DNA of 40,077 bases from CAZART01 sp964487555 (lineage in GTDB: Bacteria; Bacteroidota; Rhodothermia; Rhodothermales; VXPQ01), in the NCBI GenBank assembly GCA_964487555.1, contig CAZART010000042.1, positions 1-40,077 of the forward strand, read 5' to 3'. This document shows positions 14,521-23,827 of this stretch, piece by piece; within the stretch, counting starts at the first letter, position 1, and each line of letters begins with the position of its first letter. The position numbers and the translations under genes are program-made. The notes below the pieces were generated by a model, which saw only the letters and a program-made list of their open reading frames with translations, made no database searches and was not told where the DNA came from.

Positions 14521-17061
14521 ATGCGATCAAGGCGTTTTAGCGAGCTGTTCAGCCGCTGTTTATTGCGAGCCATTGCCATTGCGCTGCTTGCATTTTGCGC
14601 CGACGAATCATACGCCCAGAATGGTCGCGTCTCCGGCGTGGTTGCAGACGACACCGGACGCCTGCTGCCTGGTGCGACCGTCGTCCTTGAGGAGGACGGG
14701 CGTCCGCGTTATGGGACGGCGACTGATCGTGAAGGCGTATTCAGCTTTCCGTCGGTCCGGGTGGGGCGCTATGATTTGATGGTATCGTACGTGGGCTTCT
14801 CGCCCCACGAGCGGACGATCGACATCCGAGTCGACGTTCCAGTGAATGTGGAGATCACGCTCCGATCCAGGACGCTTCCGCAGGACGAGGTGGTCGTGAC
14901 GGCGGACCGAGCTCGCCGTCGCGTGACGCCGATCACCTTCTCCAATATGACCGTGCGCGAGCTCGAACAGCAGCCTTCGATGAAGGATCTGCCGGTACTG
15001 CTTTCCACGCTTCCGTCGATTACGCATCATTCCGAGAACGGCAACGGGATCGGGTACTCGACGCTGCGGATGCGCGGCTTCGATCAGCGGCGCGTTGCCG
15101 TGTCGGTGAACGGTATTCCGCAAAACGATCCCGAAGATTTCAATGTCTTCTGGATCAATTTTTTCGACCTGCAGGGCTCGATTGAGGACATTCAGGTGCA
15201 GCGGGGCGCAGGCTCGTCCGTATACGGGCCGACGGCGATCGGAGGCGCCATCAACATTGTTGCGATGCCGTATAAGCCCTACCCCTACGCCGAGGCCGAG
15301 ATCGGCGTCGGATCCTACGAGACGCGGCGCTACACGGTCGAAGCGAATAGCGGCCTCTTCGCGGATCGGTACGTCGCATACGGACGGTTCAGCCGGCTGT
15401 TATCCGACGGATATCGTGATTGGTCGTGGACGGAGTTTTACCGCTTCTTCGGCGGCGTGACGCGCTTTGGGGACCGCTCTTCCGTCACGCTCCAGGCGTA
15501 CGGTGGTCCGCAGCGCGACGGGTTGGCGTTCAGCGGCATTCCGAAGGCGGCCAATGAGTCGACCATTAGTGACGGGTTTGGCGGGAAAATAGACCGGACG
15601 TATAATTTCAGCACGTTTACGGAGGATCTGGAGGATTTCCACCAGCCGCACGTCGAGCTGATTCACGACTGGGACGTCTCGCCGCGTGTGAACTTCCACC
15701 AGGCGCTCTTCGGGGTGAAGGGGGAAGGATATTTCGATTTCGGCGGGACCTTTCGATCCCCGGAATATCTTCGTCTGCCGGAGACGTTCGGAGGATTTTC
15801 GTCCGTGGAGCGCCGGCTTCCTATGTTTATCGTTGCGCCGGACGTACGCCTGCTTTTCCGGGCGTATCTGGACCAATGGCAGGTCGGATGGCTACCGCGG
15901 ATGACGGTTCGCCACCGAGAGGGTGAGTCGACGATCGGTGCTGAAGCACGCCTTCACCGCTCATTGCGGTGGGGTCGGATTCAAGAGGCCACGGGCCTCC
16001 CGGATTCGCTGGTCGGCAGTGAGAATGACGTGCGGGTGTACTCGTTCCGAGGCGAAAAGGTGATCTCGTCGGTCTACGGCCGTCATCTTTCGCGGCTCAG
16101 CGATGCACTGGCCGTGCAGGGCGACGTTCAGCTGACCTACCGGCACTACCGGCTCTATGACGAGGCGTTTTTCGGCCGCGAGTTCAGGAAGCCGTACGTT
16201 TTTCTCAATCCGCGTCTGGGCCTGACGTTATTTCCGGAGCGCGCGCTCAGTGCGTATGCTAGCGTGGCGCTTGCGCACCGCGAGCCACGCTTAAAGTCAT
16301 TGTACGACGGCGAGGAGGCCGGTGCCGGTTTTACGCCTCGTTTCGGGGAGGATCGAGACGGAGCACCAGACGTGGACGATCCGCTCATCAAACACGAGCG
16401 CCTGCTGGACGTCGAGCTAGGCGCCGCTCTCGACAGGCGTTCGGTTCGGGCGTTGGCCAATCTCTTCTGGATGGAATTCAGCGACGAAATCGTGCCGAGC
16501 GGCGGGCTTGATCAGTTTGGCGTGCCGCGGACCGGCAATGCGGACCGGACGCGCCACCGTGGTGTGGAGCTGGAGGCGACCCTACGACTCGCGCGTCGGG
16601 TGGATGTCTACGGCAACGCGACGTTGAGTCGCAATCGTTTCGTCAAGTTTACGGAGTTCGTCACGGGGGCCGCCGGTGAGCCGCAAGAAGCTGCTCGTGA
16701 CGGGAATCCGATTGCAGGCTTTCCCGAGCGCATGGCCAATGTGGGCTTACTCTTGCGCGGGGCCGGATTGACGCTTCGGATGGACGCCAAGTTCGCCGGT
16801 AAGCAGTTCATCGACAATTCCGGGGGTGTGCTGCCGGACGGCACGGCGTCCGATGAACTCGTTGTTGATCCGTATATGCTGATCAACGCGTCGCTGCACT
16901 ATGAACCCTCCGCGCTGCAGGGGCTCCGCCTCGCCGTCGACGTCAACAACATTCTCGATGACGAAGTGCTGCTTTACGGAAACGTAGGCCCCACGGGGCC
17001 GCAATTTTTCCCCACGGCAACACGGCACATGCTTTTCAGCCTGAGGTATCGCCTGCAGTGA
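14521..17061 (+). CDS. TPP-riboswitch-controlled TonB-dependent receptor (probable thiamin/precursor uptake)
   Basis: 846 residues from the ATG at 14521. The frame is open back to 14407, but those 38 codons would cover the riboswitch terminator, and the ATG at 14521 gives a proper signal peptide (RAIAIALLAFCADESYAQ). Then comes a carboxypeptidase-regulatory-like domain (GRVSGVVADDTGRLLPGATV), a TonB-box-like DEVVVTADRAR, the plug (LRMRGFDQRRVAVSVNGIPQ, then VQRGAGSSVYG and AIGGAINI) and a long beta barrel ending in RYRLQ. Its length and layout match outer-membrane receptors and not SusC, which is longer. The TPP riboswitch indicates that the cargo is thiamin, a phosphate ester or a pyrimidine/thiazole precursor. 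Thiamin-regulated receptors are known in Bacteroidota. No inner-membrane transporter is next to it. Confidence 0.93.
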   Translation: MRSRRFSELFSRCLLRAIAIALLAFCADESYAQNGRVSGVVADDTGRLLPGATVVLEEDGRPRYGTATDREGVFSFPSVRVGRYDLMVSYVGFSPHERTIDIRVDVPVNVEITLRSRTLPQDEVVVTADRARRRVTPITFSNMTVRELEQQPSMKDLPVLLSTLPSITHHSENGNGIGYSTLRMRGFDQRRVAVSVNGIPQNDPEDFNVFWINFFDLQGSIEDIQVQRGAGSSVYGPTAIGGAINIVAMPYKPYPYAEAEIGVGSYETRRYTVEANSGLFADRYVAYGRFSRLLSDGYRDWSWTEFYRFFGGVTRFGDRSSVTLQAYGGPQRDGLAFSGIPKAANESTISDGFGGKIDRTYNFSTFTEDLEDFHQPHVELIHDWDVSPRVNFHQALFGVKGEGYFDFGGTFRSPEYLRLPETFGGFSSVERRLPMFIVAPDVRLLFRAYLDQWQVGWLPRMTVRHREGESTIGAEARLHRSLRWGRIQEATGLPDSLVGSENDVRVYSFRGEKVISSVYGRHLSRLSDALAVQGDVQLTYRHYRLYDEAFFGREFRKPYVFLNPRLGLTLFPERALSAYASVALAHREPRLKSLYDGEEAGAGFTPRFGEDRDGAPDVDDPLIKHERLLDVELGAALDRRSVRALANLFWMEFSDEIVPSGGLDQFGVPRTGNADRTRHRGVELEATLRLARRVDVYGNATLSRNRFVKFTEFVTGAAGEPQEAARDGNPIAGFPERMANVGLLLRGAGLTLRMDAKFAGKQFIDNSGGVLPDGTASDELVVDPYMLINASLHYEPSALQGLRLAVDVNNILDDEVLLYGNVGPTGPQFFPTATRHMLFSLRYRLQ

Positions 17062-17093
17062 ACGCGAATAGGAATCACGACCGACGTTGTACT

Positions 17094-18833
17094 CTATTTA
17101 AGGCGGAAGGTGATGGGCAGCGTGAGCTTCATCGCGACCGGCTCATCCTTTTTTTGCGCGGGTACGAAACGCGCATTTTGCACGGCGCGAAGGGCCTCCT
17201 CGTCAAGACCGGCGCCCACACCTTTTACGATGCGCGCGTCGCGAGCCATTCCAAGTTCAGTGACGACAAACTCGACGATGACGCGTCCTTCGATGCCGGC
17301 TTTCTGCGCAATGGACGGATATTTAAGCCCCTCCTGTATGGCTTCCAGTCCCCCGATAATTTCGGGCATCTGGTCGACTTCGGTGGCATCCGGGGACACT
17401 TGATCGATGGTCATCTGACCATGTTGAAGCGCAGCGTCGCCAGGCGCAGATCCGACGTCACTTCCATCGAGTTTGAACGTGATCGGGATCGACATCTTCA
17501 CGCGAACCGGCTTGCCGCGCTGTTCTCCGGGTTTGAACACGGCCTGGCGAACGGCTTCGAGGGCGGCCTCATCGAGTCCTGATCCGATTCCGCGAATAAT
17601 CTTTGGGTCGACCACCTCACCGGTCTCGTCAACAACAAACTGCACGATTACGCGACCGCTCACGCCGGCCTCTTTTGCGATCTCGGGATAGCGGAGGTTA
17701 CTCTGCACGCCGGCTAAACCGCCTACGAGTACCGGCATCTGCTCGACGATGACAAACGTCGAATCGTCATGTTTGTCGGATCCAACCTGGGCAAGCGTCG
17801 GGTCGGTGTTGCTCGACGTCGACTCAACGAGCACATCCGTGCACGCTACGGCAACAACGGCCACTACCAACAGCGAAACGGAAACGGCCAACCCGATGCG
17901 TTTTGAACGAGTCAATCCGGCAAAATCCAGGCGATTTTTCATGGCGCTAATCCTCTTCTTTAGATGGTTTTCCCGCAGCAGAATGCCAATCGCTAGTTTC
18001 CCGCGTGATGCGTCCCCGGACGAATACTGGAACAGGAGACGTGCGTAACTCGACCGATCTCCGACGTGGGCGAGTACGTCGGCATCGCAGGTGATCTCCC
18101 GAAGGATGGACGCCTCGTTCCGCAGAACGGCGACGAGGGGGTGAATGAAAAAAAGAGCGCCGATCAAATGTTCACACCATTGCCATAGGTAGTCGCAACG
18201 TCGGATGTGCACGAACTCATGTGCCATCGCGAGACGAAGATCTTTCGACGCAGTGAGAAGGCGTCTTGGCAGCACGACAACAGGGCTTCTCCAGCCGAAC
18301 GTAAGCGGTGAAGACTGTGAATCGGACACGACGATCCGAATTTCACCCTCGAATCCGATCTGCTCAGCGAGACAGGCTGCTGCTTCCGCAACCGCGACGG
18401 GCGGTCTGTCGGTCGCCGTTGAAGCAAAGCGCCGAAGCTCCTGTGTGGCACGAAAGAGTGTTGCGGTGCGAAGCGCCGCAAGCACACCCGCGATGACGGT
18501 GAACACGCCGGCCGAATGCCATAGTGTCCAGGGAAATGCCGATGCGGCGGAGGAGGCCTGAGCGGTTGGTGCGAATGCGGGGAAGCTTACGACCGCTGCG
18601 ATCTCTCGGACAGCACCGGCATCAACGGCGACGAATGCCCCTGCTATCAGGCCGATCGGTAGCGACGACGTCAGTCCGATTGTGGTCCAGTATCGGGTGT
18701 GTGAAGACACCCCGGGCGTCCAGCGCTGAATAGCAAAGATCGGCAGCGCAATGGCGGTCCAAACGAGCATAGGCAGCCAGACGGCGTCTACACTCCAGCG
18801 ACCGATCTCGTAAAAAAGGTCAAGGAAGTTCAT
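17094..18833 (-). CDS. M56 (BlaR1-type) membrane metallopeptidase with two TonB C-terminal domains
   Basis: About 580 residues. Membrane segments lie near 17-37, 50-72, 103-122 and 313-333. The cytoplasmic M56 zinc site is HEFVH (206-210) with a downstream ligand in REITCDAD (246-253). After the last membrane segment come two periplasmic domains (about 364-456 and 487-580) with the TonB C-terminal pattern: RYPEIAKEAGVSGRVIVQF, then AVFKPGEQRGKPVRV, and the same again (KYPSIAQKAGIEGRVIVEF, ARFVPAQKKDEPVAM). In BlaR1/MecR1 the peptidase inactivates the cognate BlaI-type repressor when the sensor fires; here the gene follows blaI directly. ATG codons at 18836 and 18833 are possible; the latter has a better-spaced GGAGG. 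It overlaps the blaI-like gene by 14 bases. Confidence 0.9.
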   Translation of the reverse strand: MNFLDLFYEIGRWSVDAVWLPMLVWTAIALPIFAIQRWTPGVSSHTRYWTTIGLTSSLPIGLIAGAFVAVDAGAVREIAAVVSFPAFAPTAQASSAASAFPWTLWHSAGVFTVIAGVLAALRTATLFRATQELRRFASTATDRPPVAVAEAAACLAEQIGFEGEIRIVVSDSQSSPLTFGWRSPVVVLPRRLLTASKDLRLAMAHEFVHIRRCDYLWQWCEHLIGALFFIHPLVAVLRNEASILREITCDADVLAHVGDRSSYARLLFQYSSGDASRGKLAIGILLRENHLKKRISAMKNRLDFAGLTRSKRIGLAVSVSLLVVAVVAVACTDVLVESTSSNTDPTLAQVGSDKHDDSTFVIVEQMPVLVGGLAGVQSNLRYPEIAKEAGVSGRVIVQFVVDETGEVVDPKIIRGIGSGLDEAALEAVRQAVFKPGEQRGKPVRVKMSIPITFKLDGSDVGSAPGDAALQHGQMTIDQVSPDATEVDQMPEIIGGLEAIQEGLKYPSIAQKAGIEGRVIVEFVVTELGMARDARIVKGVGAGLDEEALRAVQNARFVPAQKKDEPVAMKLTLPITFRLK

Positions 18834-19215
18834 CATTTTCCTCCATCTTCTCGATCATTTCGACGATCTCTCGGCGCTCCTCGTCGGACAGATCCTCGTA
18901 CTTGATCAACGTCTGCACGAGCGCGGAAGGGGAGCCTTTAAAGACTTTCCGAAGCAGCCCATCCAGCAAGCTGTGCCGTACCTCATCCGCGTCGCGACTT
19001 GCTGAGTAGACGTAGGCGTTGCCGTCCTTCTCGAATTCGAGGTAGCCTTTCTCGGCCAGGTTCTTCATGACCGTCATCACCGTCGTATAGGCGATGTTCC
19101 GATTCTCGAGGATGCGCTCCCTGATGTCGGCCACGGTCGCCCGCCCAACGTCCCACACGTGGTGCAGGACTTCCATCTCCGTTTCGCCAAGTGGGCTCAA
19201 TGATCGTTTTCGCAT
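18820..19215 (-). CDS. BlaI/MecI/CopY-family transcriptional repressor
   Basis: 131 residues. The winged helix-turn-helix is typical: SPLGETEMEVLHHVWDVGRA, then TVADIRERILENRNIAYTTV and MTVMKNLAEKGYLEFEKDGN, followed by a helical dimerisation tail (VRHSLLDGLLRKVFKGSPSA) ending in acidic residues. The M56 gene starts inside its last codons, so the two form a regulator/sensor operon. BlaI-like repressors bind dyads near their own promoter and are cleaved or released when the linked peptidase is activated. In Bacteroidota these pairs are common and seldom linked to beta-lactamase; none is in the window. The dyads at 19280-19309 lie 65-95 bases upstream of the start. Confidence 0.94.
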   Translation of the reverse strand: MRKRSLSPLGETEMEVLHHVWDVGRATVADIRERILENRNIAYTTVMTVMKNLAEKGYLEFEKDGNAYVYSASRDADEVRHSLLDGLLRKVFKGSPSALVQTLIKYEDLSDEERREIVEMIEKMEENDELP

Positions 19216-19549
19216 GTCCGTACTTGCAAGTCGATGTTCTCTCCAGTGTGCTGCCGAAAGGAGACCCTGAGGCGCCGCCTACTATATAGTTAATACTACC
19301 ATGATAGTAATGTTGCGGAACCATGTCAAGCCTTTCTGAAGATTGGCTGAGCTTTTGCGGAAGAGATCTGCTGCTCGGCGACTGGAGATCTGTAGGCGGT
19401 TCCCAGAAAAGTCAATGGCCACAGGGGACCATATTGTCAGCAAGTAACTGCATGTTTACATTATCTTTGTCGCACCATTTGATTCCACGTTGCTTCGTCT
19501 TGCGGCCGCATCGATAACGCGCGCGGTGTTTCCATCCCGAAATCGCACG
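19216..19549. other. Intergenic region between blaI-like and haloperoxidase genes
   Basis: 334 bases between divergent genes. Apart from the dyads at 19280-19309 I see AT-rich sequence at 19435-19490 that may carry the promoter of the haloperoxidase operon, but no confident -33/-7 pair. No ORF in it is convincing. Confidence 0.5.
19280..19309. promoter_or_regulatory. Candidate BlaI-type operator (two TACTA/TAGT dyads)
   Basis: ACTATATAGT (19281-19290) is a perfect 10-base palindrome. Just to its right TACTA (19294-19298) and TAGTA (19305-19309) form a second dyad with a 6-base spacer. Both use the same TACTA half-site. They lie in an AT-rich stretch 65-95 bases upstream of the BlaI-like start, where autoregulation would act. 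The classical BlaI/MecI half-site is TACA/TGTA, so the assignment is inferred from position and symmetry. Confidence 0.5.
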
Positions 19550-21817
19550 ATGTTCGTTCCCAAACAGGGTCGGCTACACTCAGATTTACGTAGGCGAGCT
19601 ATCTTCGCACCACATGCCTTCATCGCCGTCGGATTAGTCCTGCTGTACGCCTTCCGGCCCCTCGCGGCGCAGGCGCAGCATTCCGTGGCGCGGGAGTGGA
19701 ATGAGGTGACCCTGGAATCCGTAAGGAACGACCTCGCCAGACCGACCATCCACGCACGCAACCTCTTTCATACGGCGGTAGCGATGTACGATGCGTGGGC
19801 GGCTTTCGACGACACCGCCGACGGGTATCTGCTCGGCAACGCTGCGGGGTCGTTTGCCTGTCCGCTTGAGGACTTTCCGAATCCGGCGGACGTCGGTGCG
19901 GCGCGCCGCGAGGCGATCAGTCACGCCGCCTACGGCCTGCTCACGCACCGTTTTCGAAATTCGCCCGGTGCGGTGGCGTCGCTCGCTCTCATGGATTCGC
20001 TCATGTCGGCACTCGGCTATGACCCCGCATTTGCATCGACTGATTATTCGGAGGGATCGGCGGCCGCCCTTGGAAATCACATCGCGGAATGCGTGATCGA
20101 TTATGGCTTGCAGGATGGCGCTAATGAGGACGACGGCTACGAAAACGCCTTCTACTCACCCGTGAATCCGGCTTTGAATCCGAACGACATCGGAAATCCC
20201 ATGCTCGAGGATCCAAATCGCTGGCAGCCGCTCGCGTTCGATGTATTCGTCGACCAGTCCGGAAATGTTGTGCCGGGCGGCACGCCGAAGTTCGTAAGTC
20301 CGGAATGGGGGCAGGTAAAGCCGTTCGCCCTTACGGCAGACGAGCGAAACTCGTATGAACGTGACGGGCATCCATTTTCAGTTTTCTACGACCCTGGGGA
20401 TCCGCCTTACCTCGATACGACGGCGGTCGGCGGTATGTCGGAAGAATTTAAGTGGGGCTTCGGCCTCGTCTCGATCTGGTCGAGCCACCTGGATCCCTCC
20501 GATGGCGTGACGTGGGACGTCTCGCCGCGCTCGATTGGAAATATTCGCGACCTTCCGCGGGATGTGGAGGCCTACCGCGCATTCTATGACCTTCGCGATG
20601 GAGGCGATGTGAGTCAGGGGCGCGACGTCAACCCGCACACCGGTGAGCCGTACGAGCCTCAGATCGTCCCCAGGGGAGACTATACGCGCGTCCTCGCGGA
20701 ATTTTGGGCGGACGGCCCGGATTCAGAGACGCCGCCCGGTCACTGGTTTACCATCGTGAACCACGTAAGCGACGATCCGCGTCTGGAGAAGCGGTTCGAA
20801 GGAAGGGGCGCCGTGCTGGAGGATCTGGAGTGGGATGTGAAATCCTATTTTGCCCTCGGCGGTGCGCTGCATGACGCCGCCATCGCGGCATGGAGCATCA
20901 AGGGCTGGTATGATTACATCCGACCGATCTCTGCAATCCGCTGGATGGCCGAGCGTGGACAGAGCTCCGATCCGACGTTGCCACGGTATCATCCCGCGGG
21001 GGTGTTGCTTGAGGAGGGTCTCATCGAGCTGGTGGAGGAAGGTGACGCGCTCGCCGGAGCATCGGGAGAACACGTGGACAAGATAAAGGTGCGGGCTTGG
21101 CGCGGTCCGTCCGCGATTGCGGATCCCGAGAAGGACGCCGCAGGAGTCGATTGGATTCTCGCCGAGAACTGGTGGCCCTACCAGCGGCCGACGTTCGTCA
21201 CACCGCCGTTTGCGGGTTACATTTCCGGCCATTCCACCTATTCTAGAGCGGCAGCGGTCGTGCTGAGCCTGCTGACGGGCGATGAATACTTCCCGGGTGG
21301 AATGGGCGAATTTCACGCGCCGAAAAATGATTTTTTGGTGTTTGAAGAGGGTCCGAGCGTCGACGTGACCCTGCAGTGGGCCACGTACCGCGATGCCGCC
21401 GACCAGTGCAGCCTGTCACGCATCTGGGGAGGCATCCATCCGCCGGCCGACGACATTCCCGGCCGCATAATAGGGGAGCGCGTGGGCGCGGAAGCCTTCA
21501 CGCTGGCCGGCCGCTACTTCTCCGGAGAAGTCACGACGAGTATCGACCCGCCGGACAACGCGGCCTCCGAGCGCCGCCTGGACGTGTACCCGAACCCGGT
21601 CGACCGCGGAGACCGGATAACGATCTCGCTTCACAGCTTTCCATCGGCAGTTCTCGTGCAACTCTACAACGTATTGGGGCAGCTTGTTTTCACGCAAGGC
21701 CGGGTAGCGGCGTCGGAACTCATGGTCGGCACGGAAGATCTCGCCGCCGGCGTGTATGTCATCCGGCTAATATCGGAATCGGGCGCCTCGGGTCATGCGA
21801 AGGTGATCGTCCGGTGA
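19550..21817 (+). CDS. Vanadium-dependent haloperoxidase-like PAP2 protein with T9SS sorting domain
   Basis: 755 residues from the ATG at 19550; an in-frame TTG at 19490 is a poorer choice. A signal peptide (IAVGLVLLYAFRPLAAQAQ) is followed by a mostly helical domain. The oxyanion pocket of the vanadium haloperoxidase/PAP2 superfamily is complete: K451-x6-R458-P459, S559-G560-H561-S562, and S623-R624-x5-H630. The C-terminal 75 residues are a T9SS type A domain starting at LDVYPNPVDRGD. Members may oxidise halides with peroxide or act as phosphatases; a substrate cannot be read. It should be exported by the T9SS and cut by a PorU-like sortase. The stop overlaps the GTG start of the FG-GAP gene by four bases. 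Confidence 0.9.
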   Translation: MFVPKQGRLHSDLRRRAIFAPHAFIAVGLVLLYAFRPLAAQAQHSVAREWNEVTLESVRNDLARPTIHARNLFHTAVAMYDAWAAFDDTADGYLLGNAAGSFACPLEDFPNPADVGAARREAISHAAYGLLTHRFRNSPGAVASLALMDSLMSALGYDPAFASTDYSEGSAAALGNHIAECVIDYGLQDGANEDDGYENAFYSPVNPALNPNDIGNPMLEDPNRWQPLAFDVFVDQSGNVVPGGTPKFVSPEWGQVKPFALTADERNSYERDGHPFSVFYDPGDPPYLDTTAVGGMSEEFKWGFGLVSIWSSHLDPSDGVTWDVSPRSIGNIRDLPRDVEAYRAFYDLRDGGDVSQGRDVNPHTGEPYEPQIVPRGDYTRVLAEFWADGPDSETPPGHWFTIVNHVSDDPRLEKRFEGRGAVLEDLEWDVKSYFALGGALHDAAIAAWSIKGWYDYIRPISAIRWMAERGQSSDPTLPRYHPAGVLLEEGLIELVEEGDALAGASGEHVDKIKVRAWRGPSAIADPEKDAAGVDWILAENWWPYQRPTFVTPPFAGYISGHSTYSRAAAVVLSLLTGDEYFPGGMGEFHAPKNDFLVFEEGPSVDVTLQWATYRDAADQCSLSRIWGGIHPPADDIPGRIIGERVGAEAFTLAGRYFSGEVTTSIDPPDNAASERRLDVYPNPVDRGDRITISLHSFPSAVLVQLYNVLGQLVFTQGRVAASELMVGTEDLAAGVYVIRLISESGASGHAKVIVR

Positions 21818-23712
21818 AACGCACTGCATCGAGAGTCGCCTGGTACGTCCTACTCCTTGCCGCATCGGCGATGATGCATGCGGCGGCGCCTTTGGCGGCA
21901 TACCCGCAGGCGTTCCGGTCGCGGACCTATGCCGCCGGCTTGGGGTCGCTGATCGGCACGAACGGAGTGGCGGTGGCCGACTACGACCGGGACGGCGATC
22001 TGGACGTGTATCTCGTCGCGCGAGACGCGTATGATCCGCAAGACGCGCGAACCTGGAGCCGTCTCTTCGCAAACCTGGGAGACGGGACGTTTTCGATCGT
22101 CACGACATCGGCGGAGCTGGCCGGTTTCGGCTCGAGCAGCGTCGCGAGTCCGTACGGCTACAAGATGGGAGCCGCATGGGGCGACTATGACAACGACGGC
22201 TGGCCGGATCTCTATCTCAGCCATCTGGGTCCGAATCAGCTCCTGCACAATAACGGCAACGGCACGTTCACCGACGTGACGGCCCAGGCCGGCGTTGTAG
22301 GAGGCAGCCAGGTGCTCAGCAGCAGTGCCGTTTGGTTCGACTTCGATTTGGACGGCGATCTCGATCTTTACGTGAGCAACTGGGAGTTCTATGCAAGCAA
22401 GCTGGGAAACGACGGCGACGATGATCGGGATCGGGGAAACCGGCTTTATCGAAATCGGGGCAACGGCCGGTTTGACGATGTCTCGATACCGGCGGGCGTC
22501 GCGGATGCCGGCGCCACCTGGATGACCGTGGCTTTCGACGTCAATGCCGATCGGTTCCCCGATCTATATCTCGCCAACGATTTTGGTCCCAATACACTTT
22601 ATGTAAATACCGGCCACGGCACGTTTGAAGAAGCAACGGCTGAATTCGGGGTCGAGGATAGATACCATGGAATGGGAATGGCCGTCGCCGACATCGACCG
22701 GAACGGACTCTTCGACGTGTACCTAACCAACATCTCCCTGCCGTCATTCGATCAGGAGACGAATCCACTTTTTCTAAATACGGGGGATGGAGGATTCGTG
22801 AACGCATCCATACAGGCCGGCGTGTCGCAGGCGGGATGGGGCTGGGGGACGGCTTTTTTTGATCCGGAGAATGACGGAGACGAGGATCTCTTCGTCGTGA
22901 CGGGCAACTTCGGTTCGGATAATCCGAACGTGCTCTTTATGAATACGTCAGAGGCCGGACGGCTCCGCTTCGAAGAGTCGGCTGAGGCGTTTGGCGTTGC
23001 CGACATGATGCCCGGGAGAGGCGTGGCCGTTTTCGACTATGACGCCGATGGAGATCAGGATCTTCTGATTTCAAACGTCTTTGAACCCGCGTCGCTATAC
23101 CGGAACGACGCGGCGACCGGCAGCTGGCTACAGGTTCAGCTCGAGGGGACGGTATCGAATCGGGACGCCATTGGAGCCGTTGTTGAAGTCCAGGCCGACG
23201 GTGCAACGTATCGGCACTATCATCACGGTGCGCAATTTCTGGCACAGAGTCTGATGCCGATTCATTTCGGCCTGGGCCCGGCCGGGGAAGAAGCCGTCGT
23301 CACCGTGAGCTGGCCGAGCGGCCGGATCGAGACCATAACGGCCGTCGGACTCAATCAGCTTATCGCCGTCAGGGAAGGTGCGGGAATGATTTCGGGCGAA
23401 ACGGCGACGTTGACCGAGACCGGTGAAAGCCCGGAAGCGGGAGCGTCGCCGGGCAACTATCCTGACCCCTTTGGTGCATCGACGACCGTTCCGTTTGTGC
23501 TGCGGACACCAGGCGTCGTCACGCTGATCGTTCGCAATGCGCTCGGGCAAACGGTGGACGTCCTGGACGCCCATTTCGGCGATACGGGCCATCACGCGTT
23601 GGAGTGGCATCCATCGCCGGCACATGGCTCCGGCGTATATTTCTATGAGATCCGAGCGGATCAGGGTGCCGTTTTCCCTCGTACTGGTGCGATGATTTAC
23701 GTTCGGCCATGA
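21814..23712 (+). CDS. FG-GAP/VCBS-repeat and ASPIC/UnbV protein (CRTAC1 family) with T9SS sorting domain
   Basis: 632 residues from the GTG at 21814, which overlaps the preceding stop (GTGA). The frame is open upstream inside the haloperoxidase gene but has no support there. A signal peptide (YVLLLAASAMMHAAAPLAA) is followed by seven calcium-binding loops of the type DxDxDGxxD (DYDRDGDLD, DYDNDGWPD, DFDLDGDLD, DVNADRFPD, DIDRNGLFD, DPENDGDED, DYDADGDQD), a beta-propeller of the FG-GAP class. Then comes an ASPIC/UnbV domain (NRDAIGAVVEVQADGATYRH and VSWPSGRIET). The last 80 residues are a sorting domain that starts GNYPDPFGASTTVPF, a YPDPF variant of YPNPF. It is probably surface-exposed and co-expressed with the haloperoxidase, perhaps as partner. 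Confidence 0.9.
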   Translation: MKRTASRVAWYVLLLAASAMMHAAAPLAAYPQAFRSRTYAAGLGSLIGTNGVAVADYDRDGDLDVYLVARDAYDPQDARTWSRLFANLGDGTFSIVTTSAELAGFGSSSVASPYGYKMGAAWGDYDNDGWPDLYLSHLGPNQLLHNNGNGTFTDVTAQAGVVGGSQVLSSSAVWFDFDLDGDLDLYVSNWEFYASKLGNDGDDDRDRGNRLYRNRGNGRFDDVSIPAGVADAGATWMTVAFDVNADRFPDLYLANDFGPNTLYVNTGHGTFEEATAEFGVEDRYHGMGMAVADIDRNGLFDVYLTNISLPSFDQETNPLFLNTGDGGFVNASIQAGVSQAGWGWGTAFFDPENDGDEDLFVVTGNFGSDNPNVLFMNTSEAGRLRFEESAEAFGVADMMPGRGVAVFDYDADGDQDLLISNVFEPASLYRNDAATGSWLQVQLEGTVSNRDAIGAVVEVQADGATYRHYHHGAQFLAQSLMPIHFGLGPAGEEAVVTVSWPSGRIETITAVGLNQLIAVREGAGMISGETATLTETGESPEAGASPGNYPDPFGASTTVPFVLRTPGVVTLIVRNALGQTVDVLDAHFGDTGHHALEWHPSPAHGSGVYFYEIRADQGAVFPRTGAMIYVRP

Positions 23713-23827
23713 CCGTCACCTTGTGCGCGATATCGGCGGTGAGGCGATCGACTCGGAACGCCGCTTCGCTTAGCGCCGGGAAGATGACGGAAGGTACATA
23801 AGCCCGACGTACGGCTGCGGCCGGTCT

